Part shown: positions 10,981 through 21,222 of the stretch, piece after piece
Position numbering within the stretch: the first letter of the stretch is position 1
Layout: each line of letters begins with the position of its first letter
Source: Centroberyx gerrardi
Lineage: Eukaryota; Chordata; Actinopteri; Beryciformes; Berycidae
Reading direction: 5' to 3'
NCBI RefSeq assembly: GCF_048128805.1
Contig: NC_136008.1
Span: 17,153,572-17,217,571 of the forward strand
Length of the DNA stretch: 64,000 nt
Made by a program: the position numbers and the translations under genes
Notes under the pieces: model-generated
Seen by the model: the letters and a program-made list of their open reading frames with translations, nothing else
The model's database searches: none
What the model was told of the DNA's origin: nothing

Positions 10981-13158
10981 ATGGACAAAGACAAGTGCGC
11001 TGACGCTGTAAGTAGGCGAGTCCTTTATTTGATTTAAAATTATTTGAATCAATCGATTTTTCTTGGGGTCTCTACTCTAAAATCTGTAGCATGTAGCATT
11101 TAAGTCAAAATGTCCCACAGCCACCAACTGCCACAAGCAACGCTGTGGTTACTGATATAGCGAATGGCAGCTATTCTATTGATTCCCTATAACTTATTAT
11201 TGCAGCATGGTCAGTGTTCCTGGATGGAGATGCATCAGTTCATTGGTGACCTTATCACATCTGGAAACGCCTCCAGTCAGTTACTGAAGGAGCAGCCAGA
11301 TGTCCTTCACGTTGCATGGGGGGTGGCTGGAGGTGATGCTCTGGGGCTCAAAGGTGCCCCACTCGAACCCTTACCCCACCCCAGACCAGCCCTGGACAAG
11401 CCAGATCCAGGACACGGCCGGCAGATTCTGGAGAGGAGGGGAGAGGTCAGAGACAGAAGGGAAGGTGAGAGTGCATGATAAATATTCAAAATAAAGGATG
11501 CTGGCAGTGATTTCACTCATTGCTTCATTTTACTGCAAACAAATCTTAGCTTTCAATTCATTGCAACCTATTTTTCTTTACGCATAGATATGCATCATGC
11601 CTGCACCTGCCCCGGCTGCCCTTATTCCACTTCTCCTTCCTTTGAGACTTTAAAACCCAGACAGTCTTCATCCTCGCAGCCACGCTTAGACACAGTATGC
11701 AACCCCAAAGACCTTAGCAGCACTGCTCCCATGAGCCTGAGCCTGTGCTTACCAGGAGAGGACACCGCTGAACCCAGCAGCACCACCACATCTGACTTAG
11801 AGCCCAGGCTGTCCAGGCAGCCCCAGAGGCAGGACAAAGAGAGGGGGGGTCAGAGCCCTAGCCCAGACCCCAACTCTGACACCCCTCCCTCCAGAGGCTC
11901 CCCAGGCTCCTTGTCCCACCTCCCCATGTTTCCCTGTCTGTGCTGCCACCGCGGCCTCCAGACCTGCGCCCAGATACTGAGTCAGCAGGAAGGAGCAGAC
12001 TCCCCCTTTTCTCACACCCACGCCCATCATCATTTCCATCATCACCACTGCCCTCTAACCTCTTGTTTACCCTGCCCTCAGCTCGCCCACTCCCACCCCC
12101 ACTCCACGCAGCTCCCTGGCCCTTTTCCCTGCTTGTCTTGCCAGCATTCCTTTCCTACCTGTGCTCAGGTGTGCCACCACCAGCATGGCCAAGCACACAC
12201 TCAGCAACAAGAGGAGAGGGGCAGGAGCGCCGTGGCCTTGTCGTCGCACCACCCATGTATGCATTGCTCTGCCTCCTTTTCCCGGCCCTCCCAGCTGCTG
12301 CAGCACCAGCGCTCTGAGCACGCCCACAAACCAGCCGGCTTCCTCTGTACAGAGTGCGGCAGGGCCTTCAACTCGCACAGCAACCTCCGCATCCACCTCA
12401 ATGTGCACACTGGTGCCCGGCCCTACACCTGCTCTGACTGTGGGAAGAGTTTTAGCCAATCGGGGGCTCTGAAGATCCACAGGCGGATCCACACGGGTGA
12501 AAGGCCCTATTCCTGTGCCTTCTGCGGCAGGGGGTTCCCCCATTTGGCGGGGGTCCGGGCCCACCAGAGGATCCACACAGGAGAGAAGCCCTATCGCTGC
12601 AGCCAGTGTGGGAAAAGTTTTACCCAGTCGGGGGCTCTGAAGATCCACACCCGCATCCACACAGGAGAGAGGCCTTTTATCTGTAGCCTCTGTGGGAAAG
12701 GCTTCTCCAACCGCTCCGGGATCCGCTTCCACCACCGCACAGTCCACGGACTGGCCCCCGAACATGGTGGAGGAGCCGGGCGTCCCAGGACTGGTCCTCC
12801 CGCCAGCATTGGGTTAAATACACGCGGTAGCCCAGAGAGCGACTCCCATGCTGCCCTCAGTTCCATTGTTCCACCTGCTTCGAGTGCAGCTCATCATGGA
12901 TCTGCTTTCCTCGGCAGACCAGGTAGCAAGTCCCAGTCTGAGAGAGCAAACCCAGGCAGTCACAGGGACGGGCTGCTGTATGAGTGTGAGGACTGCGGCC
13001 TGCGCTTTAAGGACGCCCCCTCCAGGAACAGACACCAGCTCCTGGAACACTACTCCTCTGAAGGGGAAGAGGGGGACATGCAAGAGGAGGGACACAGGAA
13101 AAGGTTAACTGCAAAGGGGAGGGTGCAGGATAATAGTGGAGTTGGAAAAGTGATTTAA
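10981..13158 (+). CDS. C2H2 zinc-finger protein with His-rich N-terminal region
   Basis: Proposed coding exons are 10981-11007, 11206-11464 and 11588-13158: 1,857 nt, 618 residues. The first exon encodes only MDKDKCADA before a strong gct/gtaagt donor. It joins in frame to the attattgcag/cat acceptor, then gaag/gtgaga joins to gcatag/at. An alternative start at ATG 11164 would read through that acceptor and seems less likely. Residues 96-320 are rich in His, Ser and Pro, with degenerate CxxC units (CPGC, CLCC, CLSC) that may be decayed fingers. Then come one isolated finger (PCMHC...), five tandem classical fingers joined by TGERP-type linkers, a low-complexity spacer, and a last finger (YECEDC...) near the C-terminus. 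The third and fifth of the six clustered fingers share the same recognition-helix residues (QSGALKIH). A nuclear DNA-binding regulator is likely. I do not recognise the orthologue. Confidence 0.85.
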
Positions 13159-14399
13159 TGTTTTTGTGAGGGAGAGATGGGGAAATGAGAGATAGGACAG
13201 TATGGGGCTGAACCTCGGAAAATCCACATACCAGAGTGAATGGTAGTTTAAAATGCATTGTTAAATTACACGTGAAATATATTCATTAGTTTATTGTTGT
13301 TCTTTTCCAATTGTAGAACCATTCTTTGATAATGTATAATACATTTCCAAGCTGTTATATGGACTGAAATTCATATGTTAAATTACAAGTTAAATTTCTC
13401 TGCCACCCTTAAGGATTTTAAGGAGACATTCTATCTAGCTTATATGCAGAATCTGCACTCATGTCTGTTGACTCTGCATTCGTGTCTGTTGAATACTGTA
13501 ACAGAATAGACGTGTGGCAGGTTTCTTTATTTAGCACATTAATGATAAAGGGCAATGCTAATATTTTTGTCATAATACATAATATTTTATGTTTCCCTTG
13601 ATATGAGTTAATATCATAAGCTGTTTGACATTTTTTTTCCATTATTGGGCTATTTGCTAGCCTTTTTTGTGCTGATTCATCACTGCTACAGTCTTTCAGT
13701 GTATCTTACAACAAACTTAAACACCTTGCTAACCCACCACAATCACATGCCATGCCAACCAAAGTATCACTTTTACCTAAAAAATTGCTCCATTGTGCCT
13801 TATCCATCATTGGAAGTGGATGCACTTCCCTAGCTGTATTATAGCATAATGGAGCAATCACAAAATGTGACACGTCAAAGCTAGTAAGGTATTTTCATCA
13901 AATTTGGTCATTTTTGTTTAAGTTACCACTGCCACCTGCCACTTATTATACAGAATGCCTTGCAAAAAAACATTAGGTTTCTTGTTAAATACATATTTTT
14001 TGTATTTTTCTTCTAGGGTGATGATAAGTGAGAACACAGTTATGAATCAAATTAAAACCTATTTTCACATACGAAAGGCAGATTGGAATAGAATTTCTAT
14101 TAAATAGAAACAATCTAAAAAAGTCAAAAGTAGGGGATACACAGGACATAGCCTTAAGATATTTTTCGTGCTGCATCATTGGAGTGTCCAGCACTCACAC
14201 AGTGTTTGTGTGTTGCAACATTGATTAATCTGCTTCAAATTACTTCTGTATATCTCAACTGTGGAAACAGATGCTGTGTAATGGTCTGAGGTATTTCATT
14301 CTAACAAGTCAAGAACGTTGCATACCCATATGTCACAAACACTGGCATTGTCTTTTAATGTGTCTTTTTTGTGATTCTCAATCCCTCGAAGGAGAAATG

Positions 14400-14590
14400 A
14401 ATCTTTCTATTTGCCCCCTCTGAGGAGAGGTCAAAGGTCAGGGTCATCTACAGAACAGCACCCCTAGAGCTGGTGAGGATTCAGTTTCTTGCTCAAGGAC
14501 ACTTCAGTGGGTTGGATGCTTGCGATCACAGGGGCTTGACCCCCGCCTTCTGTTTGAAGAACAGTCTCTCTAGTCACTACGCCACCTTGC
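14400..14590. repeat. Teleost interspersed repeat (SINE-like), degenerate
   Basis: The order 'aggtcaaaggtcagggtcat', 'cagcacccctagagc', 'cttgctcaaggacac', 'ggggcttgacccccgcc' and 'agtcactacgccacc' is a signature I recognise from many fish introns. The family name and boundaries are not certain. It has no coding content. Confidence 0.55.
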
Positions 14591-14624
14591 TTGTTGTGCC
14601 TTTGTATCTAATATAATTTCAGCA

Positions 14625-14630
14625 TTTATT
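14625..14630 (-). terminator. Candidate poly(A) signal of the DCBLD1-like gene
   Basis: Plus-strand tttatt gives AATAAA on the minus strand, about 0.77 kb after the stop codon. It is the first canonical hexamer seen on that strand downstream of the stop. Confidence 0.35.
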
Positions 14631-15393
14631 TTAAATCAATGTCTGTTCGTTTGTTTCATTATGTATGTTAAAATGCAGTGACAAACACCATTGAGAGTAA
14701 GGACCAATGGAGAAATATTAGACAATGCATTGTTGTGAAATGTTTATAGCTCAATAGAGCCATCTAGTGGTCATATATAATCACAGCAATTACATATCGA
14801 CCACTTTGTTATAACATGTCCTATGCTTCCAATATGTTGTATGAAAAACATATTATTGTTTTGTCTTATTATACAATGACCTGCCAATTATATATTGTGA
14901 AGACAAAAAGTTAGATGATGGTGATACATATTCAATGCATTTTTATCCTATTAATCTATTAAATAGATTATTATCCTGAAGCATACATTGCTGTATTTGA
15001 GTTCTCTGAAAGTGCAGTCTGTGGTAAAACAGTAACATTTCATCAATAAACAGTATCTCTGAGACATTGCTATACCTGCATTTTCTTTGTGCAGCATAGA
15101 GTATTTCAAAGCAAAATGTACAACTGTAAGACCTGGAAGAAAGTATTTGTCCATATGGCTCTCAGATCACTGTGTGCTGTAAGTGTACCCTCATTTATGC
15201 ATAGTGGTCCAAAATGACTCCTCATCATTGGTTACATCACTTACTGGAAGGTCAGCTCTATCAGCATTAGTAAAGTCTGGATAACATTGTCCCAGTCCAG
15301 CGTCCACTTGAGAACATACTAAGTGCCTCTCCGGTCCAAACACACAGTCTAGCTCAAGAGAGTCTTTTCTCTCCCTGTTTGAGCTTGCTGTAT

Positions 15394-18300
15394 TCAGAAA
15401 GGCTCCTCATATGTGTGTGTCTGTAGTAATGAGTCAGAGGACTGGGGCTCAGCGTAGATAACACTGGCTGGCCGTGGGCCATTGGCATGAAGGGAAGGGG
15501 CGCAGTAGCCATTGGACAACGCTCTGTGTGTGGGACAGTCATACTGAGCATGGGTGGATGTTGTCCTGGTACCACTGGTGGGCGTTGGCATAGGAAGGCC
15601 ATGTGTCTTGTTGTGAGCAATCCCCGGTGGGCCTGGCAGGCTGGAGTCTGAGGGCTGCTCACTGAATGGAGTGGCATACTCTGGCTCTGGGGGGAGTGGC
15701 TCGGCATACTCTGGCAGGTTGCCAGGGGTGTCATAATGGTTGAAGGTGAAGGGGGTGGTGTAGCCCTCATCTGTGGTGGGCCGAAACGTCGACCCCATCT
15801 TCTGTCCGATAGCTGCAACACCCGGCTCAGCATAGTCTGGAGAGATTAAAAAACAGGAAAGAAATATAAAAAATAATTCAAATCAGTGATGTAGCGACAA
15901 CCGTCATGCTATGACTGCATTACTGTGATAAAAAGTAAATGTTATCAAGCTAACATGAAAGCACCAACTGCATTGCATAACAGCATGTCTATTCACTAGC
16001 GGAAAAAAATCCTTTAAGATTCCATTGTTCGTTTGTATCTTTCGCTGCAATGTCTCGGTCATGCCTCCTTCATACTCAATAGCCAGTCTCATACCAGGCC
16101 ACTGTTGAGCCCCTGCATGAGCTAACTGGCCACCAACAATGTGTTTTCTAATGACAGGGATGGGGGCTGGCAGCGGAGCACTCAGTCAGACCCAGTCAGA
16201 CCACTTGCCCCAGCAGAAGAGGTTGGGGTGTGGGGGGACATAGACCCTGCCCAAGAGCCCACAGGGGGCGTCAGAGCCAGAGCTATTTTAATTAGACGGG
16301 CTTTAGTGAGGGCTTTGATTGTCTTACCATTGACCCTCTGTCCTGTTTATCACTGGACCTCTCAGTGAAGGGCCCCCTTGCCGGGGGAAGGGATGGGGGG
16401 AGGCAGAGGGGAGGCTGGGGAGAGTAGGCTGAGTGCCCTTTATCGAGCTCCAATTAAAGGGTCTCTTTCAGAGAGGCTCTGTGGACCAAAGAAAGGAATG
16501 TTTATACTGCAACTGGGTGACGGGCTGAGCCAGGGGAAAGAATGGACGGCCCATGGAGAAAGCTGTTTGCCTGTCAAGGCTGGTCTGAGCTCCTCAAACT
16601 GACCAGTGAAGCCAGAGGCTGTTAGGGAAGGAAAGAGGGAGGAGGGGAGGCAGAGCTGAGAGCTGATCAGTTAACTTAACATGGCTCTTGTGGGCCTCTC
16701 AATTTTAGGCTCTGAAAAAATAAAACATCTTTTTGGATCAAGTACTACAGTGGATTAGAACACCATATCTGACGAACAAAAAGGCAACATCCGATAATAA
16801 CTGGTTGAAATGCTGAGGTGCATGGTTTCTTTCTAGTTCTCTTTTTATTGTACTTTTTTTCAGTGTGCTCTGTTAAAAAGGACAAATTGTTTGTGCAGTC
16901 ATACCATTGAGAGGGGGGTTAGGCAGAGCGTCATGGACACTTCGCTCCAGAGGGTAGGAGATAAGCTCTGACTGTGGGCAGGGGAGACTCTTCCCCTGGA
17001 AACTCTGACAACCTACTGGACACACAGACACAGACACACACACACACACACACACAGACACACACACACACACACACACGGAACACACTCTGTCAGAGGC
17101 TTCCTAACAGAAGAGTGGAAAACATTGCAAAATGGCTACTTGTACTTGGCTTACCTTTGGGTAAGGAGGAGTTCTTCATTTGTGCATCTTTTTTCCTATA
17201 TGGATAAGGAAAAGAACCACAAGCATTAAAGTATTAAAAATACTAATTACTGTACCATTAACACAATGTGTTATGTCAATGCATCATTCTGATTTACGAT
17301 CAGCATCTTTGGTAGCAACCAAAACAACTTACGCAGCAATACAGGACTAGCTAACATTTTGATGCCTGGGGACAGTACTACATGTGTTATATGACCAGTG
17401 CCATTAGAAAAGTGTGTGCAGTATTTATTGATACTGTACCTTCGCTTCCACCAGACTCCAGCCAACAGACAACTGGCACACATTATCAGCCCCAGGACCA
17501 CTCCCACTGCCACTATTACTGGCTGACTGGAGCCTACAGGGGGATAAGTGAACCAATGAGAGTGCTGGTCAGAGTAAGTAAATAGTTAAGAGGAAGGAAT
17601 GCACTTCATTGCAATGTAAACAATGTGAATGTGCATTGCTGTTATGGAAGGGACCTTTGATATCTATGCTGAAATAGATGCATTAATTTTTAATGTCCAT
17701 GTACGATGCAGATGAATTACAGAGGGGGTGATACAGGTACATACTCAGTCTTGTGTCCTTCACAAAAATTGGGCCCTCTGTGGGAGCGGAGCTGGGGCGC
17801 GTTGTACCGATGTTAACTTTGAGGGAGGGAGATTCTGTAGAACCAGTAGCAGGACAGGACATCATAACATCAAGAATACTGACATGAAGACACAATGCTA
17901 GACAAAATCATACAAAGAGAAGTTAATTCTAGAAAAACTGTGTGACTTGTGACTAGTGCCCACCTCCAGATGAGCGGGACCTTGGGGTGACCCTGGCGAC
18001 AGGACAGCCCAGGACGTGCACCTGAGCTGAAGCTCTGCCATGCCAGCTCAGCGGCTGCAGCCGGACAAACCGAGCCACCACAGGAGGAAACAGGCTGTTG
18101 AGAACCCTCAGATGGCCATCAGAATGGGCCCCAAACACCTGTACACCATTTAGGCCAAGTTACTCATTCACAGAGAACACTGTCTTAACTTATAAAATCA
18201 CTTCTCAGTTCTACTGCCTCCCACAGTTGCTATATCAGCTCAGGACTGTTGGGCCCTCAGCGATATGAAGCATCAATTGAACGGCAGTGAAAACAGTGCA

Positions 18301-21164
18301 ACGCCTACCTTTTTCTCTTTGCTGAGCGCACCTTTGTAAACCTTCCAATTCTTTCTGTCTTTGCTGAAAAGAAGAATGTAGGATTCTACGTAGAGCTCAT
18401 TTGATCCCATTGTTATTATTCCTGAGAATACAGAGCATGCAGTTTTCAATGCAACATTTGAGACATAATACGAGTGGTTTCAGCAAAATACAGCAAGACA
18501 CTGATGGATGTTAAGTGAGGTATTGATCTGACGCTGAAACTCAGCTGAAGCAGTGTTTTGAATTGAGTGGAAATTAATTGAGTCTAAGATTGACTTTTTA
18601 ATCTTTTAACTAACCTGTGACAGTGCTTTTATCAATCAGCTCCAGCTCCAGCCAGGGATTCGGATCATTATTGCCTGCTGCCCAGGGTGGGAACTCTCCA
18701 CCAGAACCCATGTTTCCGGGGGACCAGTACATTATCTGCTCTCGACTGTCCGTTTTGTCCCAGAAAGATGAGGCATTTAAACCAGAAACAGCCAGGTTGC
18801 TGTTGCAATCTGTTGAAGGTGAGAGGAGAGGACAAGGGCTCATCACCATGACACAGCACTATAAAAAACATTTTGTGGCATCTCACTGAGATATACTGCA
18901 TCACTTGACTATTTTGGTGGAAAGAGTTAATTATGTATCAAGATTTGCTTAAAAAATCTTCACCATTAGAGATAAATCTGATGTTTGTGTTATATATAAG
19001 CTGTTTCATACCTCGGCTGAAGAGCAGCTTCTTTTCAGATAACGATCCCCTGTGAAAAGATGATGACCAAAACAGTCAGTATTCCTTCATCCAGTCAAAA
19101 ACAAACCAGAGAAGAGCTTCATTCTGAACAATTCTGAGCTTAGATTTAGATTTAGATTTGTTTTTTTCTGTAGTGACAGCAAACGCACATCTTGGACAGG
19201 ATTCCATTGGCAAAGGTGGACTCATAGAGCGTGAGGCTTCTCCCACGGGTCACAGTGACGCGCCCTCCCAGACTGTCAGATGCCACTCCAGCATGGACTG
19301 CAGACTTGCACAGCACTGACGTCTGTAGGAGAGGGGACATGTCGAACATTTTCACTGATTAATTTAATTAGCAACTAGCCCTGATAATTCCTCGAGCCTC
19401 TGACACATCTTGACATGCAGCCAAATGAAAAGCAGTACGATAAGATCAGTGGTGGCACACTTACATCTCTGTAACCCTGTTCAGAGTTCCCCCAAATGTC
19501 CCCTGTCACGTTCTTACAGCCGGCAGGACAGTACACACTGAGGAACAGCACAGTGACATGTGAGAGGCTTTCACTGTTCCACTGAAACGGCTAGTCTGTG
19601 TTCTGGGGAATGAAGAAGTTACCCACTTACCTAAAAAGCTGTGAGATAAAATGAGATCCTCGTTGTACACAAGAAATGAACTCTGTAATAGCAAGATAAG
19701 ACAGACGTCCATTAACATTAACACTCTAGAGAATGAATTTAAACTTTCTTAAATAGTGTGTACAGATGAACTCAAACTGAATTGAAATGTAAAAAGCAGG
19801 GATGGGACGATCTGCTTATCTAACGATACGATTCGATACGCTATATGGGGTTCACGATTCGATACAACTGCGATACGATGGAATAAATAAAAGTTCAGTG
19901 ACAACAAAGTCTGACTGTGCAGAATTATGTTTATTTCTGAGCCACAAATCATTCTAGAAATGGCACTGGCTTGCTAGAATGTAAACAACAATTTAAAAAT
20001 GTCATTACAAAGTGCAAATAATCTAATTTCGATGGAGAGTTTGTGAAATTGTGATGGGCAAGCCGTCTCATTTATGATTACAACAGCAGAATAAAATGTT
20101 GCTAATATGGCGATTCATTTTTCTGCCCCATGATACGTATTGTCACATTTTTGTACTGCAATATATTGAATTTCGATATATCGTCCCGTCCCTAGTAAAA
20201 AGTGAGTATGGCGTAGGAGTGTCTTGGGCTTAGCTAATACCCTTCCATAACCCCCCCCCACTCCCTCCAACACACCAACACACACAAACCCAGATGCTGT
20301 GTGTGTGTGTGATGCTGTGTGAGACGCTCCTCTGCTCCCTGCATGCTATATTGGGGGACAAGTGGTCATCACTGTTGATGTGACTAAGCCCTTTGTTGCT
20401 GTGACTTTGTCCCAGTTCACGAGTACAGTGAACGATCACACGTAACAGAGAGCGATCTGTATGTCCGAACACAGGCCTCGCTCCGGACGCTGCAGCATTT
20501 CATAAACAACTCAGTAAAAAACAGGAAACTAGGATACATACAGACCACTTCAGTCAGAGGAAAGGAAACTATGTCTAAGTATATCATACCATCCAGCTAA
20601 AGATTACAGTCCACTTGGGTATATAAGTGATATATCTGAATAATTTAAACTTTTATATCATTATATCATTGCACCTCAATCACTGTGTACTCACCACACA
20701 ATATTCTCATCCCATAATTTATCTTTATGTCATAATTTAGGCTTTAATGCCTGCATACACTGGAGTACACACCGTAACAGCTTGCGGTTGTATTGGTAAA
20801 GGGAGAGTAATGATGATGTAGTGCATTTGTGGACTAAATATTTGCTAATTCACTAACTCACAACTCCTCTGGGTTGAGATGCCTTACGGATGCAGCACCA
20901 AAAATGGGTTTGAGAGTGGGCTTGCAATGGTTAACAGGCTGTTGATGTGCCTTAGCGGAGGAGGAGGAGGAGGAGGAGGAGGAGGAGGAGGAGTAGGAGT
21001 GAAAAAGAACATAGCTATCCAACCACTCAGAGCGGCAGACTGAAGCCCGAGGCCTCTCTCCATTCAGCCTGGGAGAAGGAGCCGGCTCTCCTGCTTTCTG
21101 AGCAAACACTCTGGAGCAGAGATACAGATGGAGGATGCATGCCAATAAGCAGTGACTCGTGCAT

Positions 21165-21222
<58 letters not shown>

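Larger units (their letters stand above)
13159..15393. other. Convergent 3' region between the third zinc-finger gene (+) and the DCBLD1-like gene (-)
   Basis: This holds the 3' UTRs of two genes that point at each other. It is AT-rich. On the plus side the nearest plausible signal is ATTAAA at about 14051, so that 3' end is unresolved. On the minus strand AATAAA lies at 14630-14625. A teleost interspersed repeat sits at about 14400-14590. No additional gene is supported. Confidence 0.5.

Noticed and set aside
11164-11478. ATG at 11164 as the start of the third zinc-finger gene
   Set aside because: It would read across a strong acceptor at 11205 and has a weak context. The 10981-11007 exon joins in frame instead.
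12067-12765. 232-codon minus-strand open frame opposite the third zinc-finger gene
   Set aside because: It is the antisense shadow of GC-rich zinc-finger coding sequence, with no recognisable domain.
13159-15393. An additional small gene in the convergent 3' region
   Set aside because: Open frames there are short, AT-rich and without domains or splice sites. A fish repeat and two 3' UTRs explain the region.
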